37,778 nt of DNA from a virus. The notes below the pieces were generated by a model that saw only the letters and a list, made by a program, of their open reading frames with translations, had not been told where the DNA came from and searched no databases. Positions within the stretch are counted from its first letter, which is position 1, and every line of letters starts with the position of its first letter. Below are positions 1 to 6,302 of this stretch, in pieces. The position numbers and the translations under genes are program-made. The stretch covers positions 1 to 37,778 of IMG/VR virus record IMGVR_UViG_3300045999_007984; one strand, 5' to 3'.

Positions 1-94
1 CAGGGCGCCGAAAACGGGGGCTGGCCGGTTTCCCATTTTGGCGAAAAATCTCTGGTCGACAGTATATATATACAGACCTGTGCGGTTGGGGGAA
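1..94. repeat. Terminal direct repeat, left copy
   Basis: The first 94 bases are identical to the bases near the right end; identity stops at base 95. The repeat includes a palindromic AT-rich run (GTATATATATAC). Repeats of this size at contig ends are usual when a circular or circularly permuted molecule is assembled, so the unit genome is probably 37,681 bp. A true short terminal redundancy is possible but less likely, because the copy at the right end is followed by three bases that do not continue the match. Confidence 0.9.
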
Positions 95-132
95 TCGGGG
101 TGGCTGGGGCTGGTTGCTGGCGGCTGGTGCTG

Positions 133-163
133 GTTTCCACAGGTTATTCACAGGTTTTCCACA
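133..163 (+). promoter_or_regulatory. Cluster of three DnaA-box-like sites, 11-bp period
   Basis: Three nine-base sites start at 133 (GTTTCCACA), 144 (TTATTCACA) and 155 (TTTTCCACA). The middle one fits the classical TTATNCACA DnaA box and the other two are close variants. The starts are exactly 11 bp apart, so the sites fall roughly on one face of the helix, as in co-operative initiator binding. Across the circular junction they lie about 330 bp from two perfect TTATCCACA boxes, supporting a single origin region. Confidence 0.7.
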
Positions 164-273
164 GGTTGGGTGGGTGTCTGGTTCGGGCCCCCTGGGGCGG
201 GGGCCTGGGGGTCTGGTCCTTCTGGTAGCGGGCGAACTGGTGTTCGGTCCTGGGTCCCTTGTCCCCTGGATGG

Positions 274-306
274 TGTGACACAAGTCACACAGTGACATCC
301 GTCACA
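274..306. promoter_or_regulatory. Two CRP/GlxR-type palindromes in tandem
   Basis: Bases 274-289 are an exact TGTGA-N6-TCACA palindrome. Bases 291-306 are AGTGA-N6-TCACA, one mismatch away. The centres are 17 bp apart. TGTGA-N6-TCACA is the established consensus of CRP-family regulators (CRP in enterobacteria, GlxR in corynebacteria). The sites lie between the DnaA boxes and the first rightward promoter, so they could couple host cAMP-type signalling to origin firing or early transcription. The protein that binds here is not known. Confidence 0.6.
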
Positions 307-503
307 GGCCCACAGGCTCCAGGCCTGGAAGCCTAGGGACTGGTCACAGGGTCTAGTGTCCGTGACCGTATCAGGGCAGGAGACAGGGCAGGAGGGAGCG
401 GGCGGCGGGAGGGTCTGGGGTCGGGTTGTTCGGTGTCGCTGATCCGCGGATCGGTGTGGTTCTGGGTGTGACGGATTTCACAGGAGAATAGGGGCTGGAC
501 TTC
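307..503. other. Intergenic leader upstream of the first early promoter
   Basis: I see no credible gene here. The stretch contains an inverted repeat GGTCAC (342-347) / GTGACC (362-367), the palindrome CCAGGCCTGG, and a purine-rich run with near-repeats of CAGGGCAGGAG at about 374-400. These may be operators or part of the origin region; nothing more can be assigned. Confidence 0.5.
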
Positions 504-533
504 TTGACATTTGTCGGCGGGTATGCACGGTAG
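504..533 (+). promoter_or_regulatory. Early promoter candidate P1
   Basis: A perfect TTGACA (504-509) is followed after 18 bases by CGGTAG (528-533), about 50 bases before the first early gene. The same arrangement occurs before the second early gene. The -35 element is convincing for a host housekeeping sigma factor, but the -10 hexamer is far from TATAAT, so the exact -10 position is uncertain. Confidence 0.5.
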
Positions 534-583
534 TCATCGCCGACCACAGTGGTCGGCAACCTACAAGAAGGAGACAGAAGGAA

Positions 584-1078
584 ATGGAAGACAAGACACA
601 GGAAATCTTCAGCGAGTGGGCGGAGAGCGTGAGCGCTCCCGTCTGGTTCGTTGAGGCGGTCGGGCACGCTGTCGGCAGCATCTGCGAAGACGCCCCGCTG
701 TGCGACTTCATCGACGGGGCGAATGACGAGATGCTGGACAACGCGGCGAGTGCGGCCGAGCCGGTGTGGGATGAGCAGGCGCTGGAACTGATGGAGTACC
801 CAGACACGGCGAATGTCTGGGACTTGGCGACCGAAAACCTGGATGACGACGACCTGGGTCGTCTGATGCGAGAGAGCGGACCGCACGCCGGCGTTGCGCA
901 CATCGCGCGGGCGGGCTTCTTCTGGATGTTCCGCGATTGTGTGGCCAGCCAGTTGGAGCGCATCGTGGAGGAGTTGGCGGAGATGTCGCCCGAGTTCGGT
1001 CGGCTGGCTGGCGAGTGGCACGGAACACTGAACGAACTAGTCGAGGCGTGCGAGAACTTGGAGGTGGCGCCTGCTTGA
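584..1078 (+). CDS. Early hypothetical protein with shared C-terminal motif
   Basis: This is a 164-residue acidic protein of unrecognised family. It begins at an ATG with a strong AAGGAG-type Shine-Dalgarno sequence just upstream. It has no signal peptide or obvious membrane segment, although residues near 105-115 (ARAGFFWMF) are hydrophobic. Its end, around residues 142-158 (EWHGTLNELVEACENL), matches the ends of three other early proteins here, with the pattern W-x-G-T/S-x3-D/E-L-x2-T/A-A-x2-L. Being first in the rightward block, behind its own promoter and next to the origin, it is probably an immediate-early host-takeover or control protein. That role is inferred from position only. Confidence 0.75.
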   Translation: MEDKTQEIFSEWAESVSAPVWFVEAVGHAVGSICEDAPLCDFIDGANDEMLDNAASAAEPVWDEQALELMEYPDTANVWDLATENLDDDDLGRLMRESGPHAGVAHIARAGFFWMFRDCVASQLERIVEELAEMSPEFGRLAGEWHGTLNELVEACENLEVAPA

Positions 1079-1104
1079 CAGCGGCGCCAACCTGGGAACG
1101 GTAG
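1075..1104 (+). promoter_or_regulatory. Early promoter candidate P2
   Basis: A perfect TTGACA (1075-1080) overlaps the stop of the first early gene. CGGTAG follows after exactly 18 bases (1099-1104), the same pair of hexamers and spacing as P1. The next gene starts 25 bases downstream. The recurrence of both hexamers makes chance less likely. Confidence 0.5.
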
Positions 1105-1129
1105 AGAGCAACAAGGAAAGGACAGAGAG

Positions 1130-1747
1130 ATGACATCAACGAGAACGAAGGCAGCGACGAAGAGGGCGAACAAGTCGGTCACGCTTGGCCGGCTTCTGCT
1201 TGGCGAGTGGGTGAGCGTGCCGGTGTGGGTTTGGACTTACACGAATACGCGGATCCGCGACAACTCGCAAGTGGTGGGCACGGACTACTCGGAACGTCTA
1301 GCCGGTGACAGTGAGGCGAACCGCTACCGCGCGAACTCTGACGCTTACAAGGCGGAAACCTTGGTCGGGTTTGTTGTTGGGTCTTCTCGTCTGACTGACG
1401 GATCTACGATCTTGGACATCTGCGTGAATGGTGAAGACCGTGTGTCTGTGCGGTTTGGTGCGCGTGGGAAGAAGGCAACGGCGGAGTATCGCTTCGCTGG
1501 CCCTGCGTCGGTGCGTGTGGTGCGTCCTCCTGCTGATGTGAAGGTGCGCGGATCTTGGCTTCTCTATCTGCTGACCGCTGCGGTCGGCGGTCGCCGGTAT
1601 CGTGTGATCCCTGTGGCGGAGACGGTGCGCGACTTTGGTGCGGAGGTTTTCGGATCCGCGGAACTGGCGGACACGGTCGCCGGTTTGTGCGACGGCTGGG
1701 ATGGGTCGGTTGGTGACCTCATCGAGACTGCGCGGGCCCTGTCGTGA
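1130..1747 (+). CDS. Early hypothetical protein, basic N-terminus, shared C-terminal motif
   Basis: This 205-residue protein of unrecognised family starts at an ATG behind an AAGGAAAGGA ribosome-binding site. The first 18 residues are strongly basic (Lys/Arg-rich), and the middle looks rich in beta strands (for example VSVRFGARGKKATAEYRF), which would suit nucleic-acid contact. The last 20 residues (GWDGSVGDLIETARALS) carry the motif shared by four early proteins. It overlaps the next gene by four bases (GTGA), so the two are probably translationally coupled. The function cannot be assigned. Confidence 0.75.
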   Translation: MTSTRTKAATKRANKSVTLGRLLLGEWVSVPVWVWTYTNTRIRDNSQVVGTDYSERLAGDSEANRYRANSDAYKAETLVGFVVGSSRLTDGSTILDICVNGEDRVSVRFGARGKKATAEYRFAGPASVRVVRPPADVKVRGSWLLYLLTAAVGGRRYRVIPVAETVRDFGAEVFGSAELADTVAGLCDGWDGSVGDLIETARALS

Positions 1748-2145
1748 GTATCGCCGGCCCGTGCTTCTTCTGTCAGCAGCCTGTTCCCTGGGAGGACGAG
1801 GAAGGCAACGATGCCCGCGAGTTCCAAAACGAAGACGGGACCGACGGGTTCGTGTGCGAGGAGTGTTGCGACAGTGAGACCTACTGGTGTGAGTGCTGCT
1901 TGGTTTATGTGACGCGCATAGGCGAGCCGAACGAATGGGAGGCCGAGGGCGTGAATGTCTCGGCGTGGGTTGGCGGCGAGTATGCCTATCTTTGTTCGTG
2001 GTGTGCTGGTGTGAAGTATGAGAGCGCGAAAATGTGGGCTGACCTTCTTCCCGACGACGAGCAGCGCGAGGCGGCGGCGGTGCTGTGGTCGGAGGGTTGG
2101 ACGCTGACCCGTGAGGACCTGGCCGACACGGTGCGGGCACTGTGA
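1744..2145 (+). CDS. Early Cys-rich, probably zinc-binding protein
   Basis: This is a 133-residue protein starting at GTG inside the previous stop (GTGA overlap). It has ten cysteines in the order CFFC, CEECC, CECC and CSWC, spaced like paired zinc knuckles in the first 90 residues. The part after residue 100 ends in EGWTLTREDLADTVRAL, a divergent copy of the C-terminal motif of its neighbours. I infer a metal-stabilised adaptor or DNA/protein-binding factor of the early programme; no exact family is recognised. Two hairpins follow the stop codon. Confidence 0.75.
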   Translation: MSIAGPCFFCQQPVPWEDEEGNDAREFQNEDGTDGFVCEECCDSETYWCECCLVYVTRIGEPNEWEAEGVNVSAWVGGEYAYLCSWCAGVKYESAKMWADLLPDDEQREAAAVLWSEGWTLTREDLADTVRAL

Positions 2146-2156
2146 CAGGCGGCACA

Positions 2157-2173
2157 CCCGCCGGTAGGGCGGG
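2157..2173 (+). terminator. Hairpin after the first early block
   Basis: CCCGCC and GGCGGG form a perfect 6-bp stem around a five-base loop, 12 bases after the stop of the Cys-rich gene. There is no U-tract, so it is either a weak terminator of the kind common in GC-rich hosts or simply an mRNA 3-prime-protecting hairpin. Confidence 0.4.
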
Positions 2174-2208
2174 CGGAAACCCCGTCCTTTCCAGTGACCT
2201 GAGGCCCT

Positions 2209-2227
2209 CGCGTCTTGTTTAGACGCG
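2209..2227. terminator. Second hairpin between convergent genes
   Basis: CGCGTCT and AGACGCG form a perfect 7-bp stem with a five-base loop. The hairpin straddles the stop codon of the HNH gene on the minus strand and lies downstream of the early block on the plus strand. It could stop transcription from either side. Confidence 0.4.
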
Positions 2228-2596
2228 GTGCCTGATACGGTTCAGGCGTCCTTGTGTGTGTTCCAGTCTGTCTTTGAGCATCTGGTTTTCTTCTTCGAGT
2301 TTGGCGATCTTGTCTTCGAGGGCTTTGCGGGTCAGCATCTCTGCGAGGTTGTCTTGGTGTGTGGTTGCTTGGAGATGTTCCGGCCTGACGCACGCACGGT
2401 TGCCGCAGCGGTGGTGGACTACTGCCCCGTCGGATAGTTCTCCGATGAACAGTTCGTATGCGACACGGTGTGCGCGTCTGGGTTTGTTGTCCAGTTTGAA
2501 GCGCCCGTATCCGTTCGCGTCGAGCTGCCCTTGCCAGATGTCGCAGCCTTCTGTCCTTTTGGTGAATGCTGTGAAGCGTTGCTCTATGGTTGGCAC
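2219..2596 (-). CDS. HNH endonuclease, probable free-standing homing nuclease
   Basis: This 125-residue protein has the familiar phage HNH arrangement. A Cys/Trp start (CDIWQG, residues 18-23) and a GYGRF turn precede RRAHRVAYELFIGEL. The metal-binding core is VVHHRCGNRACVRPEHL (about 59-75), with H61/H62, N66 and H74, followed by TTHQDN. The C-terminal third is a coiled coil (EDKIAKLEEENQMLKDRLE). It lies on the minus strand inside a rightward early region, an isolated position typical of free-standing homing endonucleases. HNH proteins can also assist terminases, but that gene is usually next to the terminase and this one is not. The assignment to HNH is firm; the homing role is inferred. 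Confidence 0.88.
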   Translation of the reverse strand: MPTIEQRFTAFTKRTEGCDIWQGQLDANGYGRFKLDNKPRRAHRVAYELFIGELSDGAVVHHRCGNRACVRPEHLQATTHQDNLAEMLTRKALEDKIAKLEEENQMLKDRLEHTQGRLNRIRHRV

Positions 2597-2711
2597 GCCT
2601 GTTTATTGTGCGCGACCTTCTCAAAATCGCACACATCGGAGAGCAGAAGGACTGGTCACTCTCCGTGGTGGCAGCTCACTAACAGTGGTGAGTGCTATCT
2701 CGCTGACCGCC
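2597..2711. other. Spacer upstream of the HNH gene
   Basis: Together with the elements listed next, this is part of a 309-base gap between the divergent HNH gene and the next rightward gene. I see no gene in this part. It should hold the promoter of the HNH gene, but no convincing -35/-10 pair was found on the minus strand. Confidence 0.4.
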
Positions 2712-2766
2712 CGAACAATCGAGCAGGCGCGTCGCTTCCGCAGAGCGCCGCTCGCTCGATTGTTCG
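2712..2766. repeat. Perfect 13-bp inverted repeat (possible operator or cruciform)
   Basis: CGAACAATCGAGC at 2712-2724 is the exact reverse complement of the sequence at 2754-2766. Inside it a second pair, GGCGC/GCGCC, extends the structure. The 29-base spacing rules out a simple terminator, and no U-tract follows. Its place just before a CRP-like site and promoter P3 suggests an operator for a dimeric regulator; a remnant of a mobile element is the alternative. Confidence 0.55.
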
Positions 2767-2786
2767 ACAGCATAAGGGTAAAATGG

Positions 2787-2802
2787 TGTGACAAACATCA
2801 CA
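2787..2802. promoter_or_regulatory. CRP/GlxR-type palindrome upstream of P3
   Basis: This is an exact TGTGA-N6-TCACA site centred about 30 bp upstream of the -35 hexamer of P3. That is near the class I activator position used by CRP-family proteins, so activation of the main early operon is a reasonable inference. Confidence 0.6.
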
Positions 2803-2823
2803 CCGAAAACAGGCCGAACCTAC

Positions 2824-2853
2824 TTGACACCCTGTTGGATAGTGGCACATTCT
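2824..2853 (+). promoter_or_regulatory. Promoter candidate P3 of the main rightward operon
   Basis: TTGACA (2824-2829) is followed after 18 bases by CATTCT (2848-2853) and then AAG. The same pair of elements, with identical spacing, occurs at P4. The start codon of the next gene lies 52 bases after the -10 region. Confidence 0.55.
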
Positions 2854-2905
2854 AAGAAGCCAGGCACAGTGTCTGGTAGCTCAACTACAAAGGAGACAAA
2901 CCAAA

Positions 2906-3493
2906 ATGAGCAACGACATCATCAACAAAATCAACACCCGCGCAGTGGTCACGAAGGCGCTCGGCATCAGCGATGACGGCTACACAACCCTTATCAACAC
3001 GCTGAACCGGCTCGACTATCTCGAGGCCTCCGACTTCCGTCGCGGCACCCCACTGTTTACCGTTCTTCGTTATACGGCTGCGTTGTTCAGCGCTGACCCG
3101 AAGAAAGCCGCGGCTGCTATGCTCGCCATCAGCGGGTCGAAGAAGTGGTCGCTTCCTATGCTGATCGAGATCCTAGAAGACATTGACGGTGTCGTGTCTG
3201 TCGCACAGGTTGCGTCGGTCATCGAGCTTGCTCGTACCGGTATCTCGTATGCTGAAATCACCCGTCGGACTGGCGTCCCGCAGGGTGCTTGCGGTCGGGT
3301 CGAGAACCTGTTCGGTTTCCAGCAGCGCCGTGAGGACGAGGCGATGGATGCTGCTATCTGGGCTGTGCAGCGTGGCTTGTCTTCGCACAAGGCGCAGGCA
3401 CAGCATCCTGTGCTCAACCGTTTCGGTCAGTGGAATGTCAATAAGTTGATGGGCAAGGCCCGTAAAGTGTTGGCAGAAGTTGAGGGTTTGTGA
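2906..3493 (+). CDS. Putative helix-turn-helix DNA-binding protein
   Basis: This is a 195-residue protein with an ATG start behind AAAGGAG. Residues about 111-134 (IELARTGISYAEITRRTGVP and the following GACGRV) resemble a helix-turn-helix of the resolvase/Hin or MarR-like kind, where ISYAEITRRTGVP would be the first helix and turn. The rest is mostly helical and not recognised. It is the first gene after the only complex regulatory region inside the genome (inverted repeat, CRP-like site, P3), which would suit an autoregulator of the early operon. A role in replication initiation at the DnaA-box origin is another possibility. Both are inferences. Confidence 0.65.
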   Translation: MSNDIINKINTRAVVTKALGISDDGYTTLINTLNRLDYLEASDFRRGTPLFTVLRYTAALFSADPKKAAAAMLAISGSKKWSLPMLIEILEDIDGVVSVAQVASVIELARTGISYAEITRRTGVPQGACGRVENLFGFQQRREDEAMDAAIWAVQRGLSSHKAQAQHPVLNRFGQWNVNKLMGKARKVLAEVEGL

Positions 3494-3511
3494 TGGGAGG
3501 CGTGGTCTGGT

Positions 3512-3904
3512 ATGCGATACAACGATTGGCGAGAGTTCTGGGATTGGTTAGAGAGCGAGCGCAACGCCTTCCTTTTTTCTATCTTGAACCGGCAGAGTTC
3601 TGCGACGAGTATTGCGACTGTGGTTGCCAAGATGGATGAAACGTTCTTTGATGCTGGCCGCATCGTCATCGATGACGGCGAAGTAAAACTCTATCTGGAC
3701 AGGAAGACGCTGCTCAACGACAACCTGGTTGCGATGCGCATCGCTGTGCATCTGCTGCTGAATGTTGGGCGTTCGCTGCCTATGGCCGTGCAGTTCCTGA
3801 TGTCTGAGGGTTTCTCCCAAGGTGAGGCCGAAGCTATCTGTTCGTTGTTCAACGAATGGCAGGGTACTTTTGATGATCTTCTATCGACTGCGAAGATGCT
3901 ATGA
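3512..3904 (+). CDS. Hypothetical protein with shared C-terminal motif
   Basis: This 130-residue protein of unknown family begins at an ATG 18 bases after the previous stop. The N-terminus is rich in Trp and acidic residues (DWREFWDWLESE). The C-terminus NEWQGTFDDLLSTAKML is the best copy of the motif shared with the three proteins at the left end of the genome, although this gene is separated from them by the HNH gene and a control region. It overlaps the methyltransferase gene by four bases (ATGA). The function is not known. Confidence 0.7.
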   Translation: MRYNDWREFWDWLESERNAFLFSILNRQSSATSIATVVAKMDETFFDAGRIVIDDGEVKLYLDRKTLLNDNLVAMRIAVHLLLNVGRSLPMAVQFLMSEGFSQGEAEAICSLFNEWQGTFDDLLSTAKML

Positions 3905-4374
3905 GCGGCTTCGTATCTGCCGGTGGTGCGGCTTTCAGTTCCGCATCCGATAACTGGCCGACCCCGAAAGCATTCTACGATAAACTGGACAAGGAGTTCG
4001 GCTTCGTTCTCGATGTGGCAGCATCATCTGCGAACCATCGAGCCCCAGCCTGGTATGGTTTGGACCACGCGGACCTGTCACGGCGTGACGGTCTCGCGCA
4101 GGACTGGGCTGCCGAGGCTGCACTTCTTGGTGGTGCTGTGTGGATGAACCCTCCGTATGGTAGGGCAATCATCAACTGGGTGGCGAAGGCTGATGCTTCG
4201 GCGCAGGCTGGCGCAACTGTTGTGTGTCTTGTGCCGTCACGCACAGATACCCGCTGGTTCCACGATCATTGCGCACAGTACGAGTTGCGGTTTGTGAAAG
4301 GCCGGCTGAAGTTTGGTGACGCGAAGAACAGCGCACCGTTCCCGTCTCTTCTGGTGGTGATGCGTAATGTCTGA
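3901..4374 (+). CDS. Phage DNA N-6-adenine methyltransferase (Dam-type)
   Basis: This is a 157-residue S-adenosylmethionine-dependent enzyme of the phage DNA N-6-adenine-methyltransferase family. Landmarks are DNWPTPKAFYDKL (17-29), the cofactor-side LDVAAS (37-42), the catalytic NPPYG (83-87) and the conserved end LVPSRTDTRWFH plus GRLKFG and SAPFPS. The length is normal for this compact family. No restriction endonuclease is adjacent, so it is an orphan enzyme. Likely roles are protection from host restriction, or marking DNA for replication or packaging. It overlaps both neighbours by a few bases and so belongs to the main rightward operon. Confidence 0.9.
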   Translation: MSGFVSAGGAAFSSASDNWPTPKAFYDKLDKEFGFVLDVAASSANHRAPAWYGLDHADLSRRDGLAQDWAAEAALLGGAVWMNPPYGRAIINWVAKADASAQAGATVVCLVPSRTDTRWFHDHCAQYELRFVKGRLKFGDAKNSAPFPSLLVVMRNV

Positions 4375-5302
4375 GGCTGTGACAAGCAGGGCTGGGGCGT
4401 GGCACCAGTCCAAGGTCGGAACTATTCTCGACACTTGTGCGAGGCAGTATGCGTTGCAGTATGTGGCGCAGATACAGACACCTGAACCGATGTGGGCTAT
4501 GGCTGGGACCGCATACCACGCCGCTATTGAGGCGCACGAGTTAGCGCGTATGTCGGGGATGGTGTGGTCTCAGGCTGACACGGAAGCGGCAGCGCTGTCG
4601 GCGCTGTCCGCTGCCGGCGCACCAGCTGACCTGGGTGACGAGGTGCTTGCGGCTGTGTATCATTTCTTCAACTCTCCTGACAAGGAGCTGGGCGTTACTG
4701 TACGCGACTATCTATGCGGTATGACACCATTGAAACTGGAAACATACTTTCGTACAGAACTTATCGACGGGTGCCTGCCTTTGGCTGGGACGTTTGACGG
4801 TTTGTATCTGGACGCTGACGGGAACCCGCGGCTCATCGATCATAAGACGGCCGGCAACTTCAACAACTGGGGCAGGAACGGGGAGACGCACAGGACGCAG
4901 GCGTCGTTCTATTCGGCGTGCCTTGTCGCTGCACCCGAGTTCCCTGAGGTGACCGCTTTGCCGCAGGTGGATTATCTGGTGGTGAGGAAGCAGCGCGGTA
5001 AGTCCAAGTCTTTTGACGGGGCGCGTATCGTGTCTGTCCAACCTGACCTTCACGATGTGGCCGTTCTCGGTAGGCGTGTCCGTGAGGCGCAACATTTGGC
5101 GGACGAAGGGGAGTTCCTCCCGAATCCTGCATCGATGTTCTGTTCCGTACAATGGTGTCAGTTTTATGACAGATGCCAGGGGACGGGGGAGCTGGCGGGC
5201 CCGTGGGAACGGGTGAGTGCAGTTATTGAGGGAGCCGGTACAGTGGTAGAGGTCCGTGGCGATAGGCGTCACGGCATCCCGAACAAGGAGACAGAGCAAT
5301 GA
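4367..5302 (+). CDS. Cas4/RecB-like PD-(D/E)XK exonuclease with Fe-S cysteines
   Basis: This 311-residue protein has the core of the PD-(D/E)XK exonuclease fold: GTAYHAAIEAHE (47-58), the catalytic D144 in GTFDG, the D158-H-K160 motif in LIDHK, and the Q178-x3-Y182 motif typical of RecB/Cas4/AddB nucleases. One cysteine near the N-terminus (C24) and three near the C-terminus (C259, C264, C270) match the arrangement that holds a 4Fe-4S cluster in Cas4 and AddB. I infer a DNA-end-resecting nuclease for phage recombination. Its neighbours (methyltransferase, possible ssDNA-binding protein, RecA-fold ATPase) support a DNA replication/recombination module. No CRISPR array is present. Confidence 0.87.
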   Translation: MSEAVTSRAGAWHQSKVGTILDTCARQYALQYVAQIQTPEPMWAMAGTAYHAAIEAHELARMSGMVWSQADTEAAALSALSAAGAPADLGDEVLAAVYHFFNSPDKELGVTVRDYLCGMTPLKLETYFRTELIDGCLPLAGTFDGLYLDADGNPRLIDHKTAGNFNNWGRNGETHRTQASFYSACLVAAPEFPEVTALPQVDYLVVRKQRGKSKSFDGARIVSVQPDLHDVAVLGRRVREAQHLADEGEFLPNPASMFCSVQWCQFYDRCQGTGELAGPWERVSAVIEGAGTVVEVRGDRRHGIPNKETEQ

Positions 5303-6090
5303 CAGAAAACTACGACGACGAAAACAACACGACGGTGTTCACACCAGGGACGGCTGTCGAGTCGTTCACTGTGAGCGTGACCGTCAGCAAGAAGCATCTC
5401 GGTGACTTGATCAGCATCACAGTTGGCGAGACCCGCAAGGGCGAGGAGCTGCTCACCGCAGGTGAGGCAGCGGTCGCACGCCGCGAAGTTGCTGAGGAGC
5501 TGTTGATCCAGGCGAACGCAATCTGTAAGGAAGAAGTCGCATCGCGCGGCTCGGTGCAGATGGCTGCTGTCACTACCGGTTTCACGCAAACCGCAACCAC
5601 TTCGACTGTGCCTGCCGGTACGATGACGATGACCGCACCTGTCACCGGCAACGGTGCTTCTGCTGTTGTGTCCGTTGCTAATGGTGCGCCTGTCGGCAAC
5701 GACGGCTGGATGTCTGTGCCTAACAAGTTCGGTGATGGCGAGATGCGTTTCCTCACCACCGCTGCGTTCTCTTCGCAGCAGATGGAACAGTCAGTTCAAC
5801 AGTGGCTGCTGTCTAAGAACTTGAACCCTGCGTTCTTCAAGGTGTGGGACAACCGTCCTGGTCAGCGTGGCTTGGAGGCCGGCGTGTCTCAGGGCTGTGT
5901 TGCGAACATCAAACTGCAGGAAGGTGCGCCTGGTTCGGAGCAGCTTGGTAAGGCTGCTGCAGCACGCGTGAAGTTCAACAACAACGGCAGCCTTTACATT
6001 TGGCTGACGAAGGAGTTCGAAGCCGCGTTGAAGTTCGTCGGCCAGATGCTCGCACCTGGTGGTGCACCAGCCAGTAACCCGTTCCAGTGA
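5299..6090 (+). CDS. Hypothetical protein, possible ssDNA-binding or annealing partner
   Basis: This 263-residue protein has no family that I recognise with certainty. It starts at an ATG overlapping the nuclease stop (ATGA). The N-terminal 85 residues are mixed, the next 60 are Thr/Ala/Gly/Val-rich low complexity (about 90-140), and the last 120 form a compact domain with beta stretches (CVANIKLQEG, ARVKFNNNGSLYIWL) that could be an OB-like fold. It lacks the acidic tail of bacterial SSB and ends in ASNPFQ. Its place directly after a Cas4-like nuclease suggests an ssDNA-binding or strand-annealing partner, but this rests on context alone. Confidence 0.7.
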   Translation: MTENYDDENNTTVFTPGTAVESFTVSVTVSKKHLGDLISITVGETRKGEELLTAGEAAVARREVAEELLIQANAICKEEVASRGSVQMAAVTTGFTQTATTSTVPAGTMTMTAPVTGNGASAVVSVANGAPVGNDGWMSVPNKFGDGEMRFLTTAAFSSQQMEQSVQQWLLSKNLNPAFFKVWDNRPGQRGLEAGVSQGCVANIKLQEGAPGSEQLGKAAAARVKFNNNGSLYIWLTKEFEAALKFVGQMLAPGGAPASNPFQ

Positions 6091-6302
6091 GCGGGACGGA
6101 TCCATTCAGGGATTCGAGACCTGCCGCGTTGAATCGTCTCCTTGATGCGGCCGCTGAGGGGGGCACCACTGCTGTGGTGCTCCCTTCTGGCGATGCCGAA
6201 GCTGTTGCCGAGTATGTTCGGCTGTTAGAGATTGCTGCTGTGACTGTTGCCACAGCGCTCGAGTTGATTTACACTGGACAAGAGGTGGAGTTCGATGCCT
6301 GA
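6087..6302 (+). CDS. Small hypothetical protein
   Basis: This is a 71-residue protein starting at GTG within the previous stop codon (GTGA). It is mostly helical with an alanine-rich, fairly hydrophobic second half (EIAAVTVATALELIYTG), too polar at its ends to be a clear membrane segment. It overlaps the next gene by eight bases. The function is unknown; it belongs to the coupled DNA-metabolism operon. Confidence 0.6.
   Translation: MSGTDPFRDSRPAALNRLLDAAAEGGTTAVVLPSGDAEAVAEYVRLLEIAAVTVATALELIYTGQEVEFDA

Noticed and set aside
38-295. An 85-codon rightward reading frame at the left end
   Set aside because: It crosses the terminal repeat and the three DnaA boxes, has no ribosome-binding site, and encodes a Gly/Trp-rich sequence without any known pattern.
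4367-5302. The Cas4-like nuclease as part of a CRISPR-Cas system
   Set aside because: There is no repeat-spacer array and no other Cas gene in the window. The family is common in phage recombination modules.
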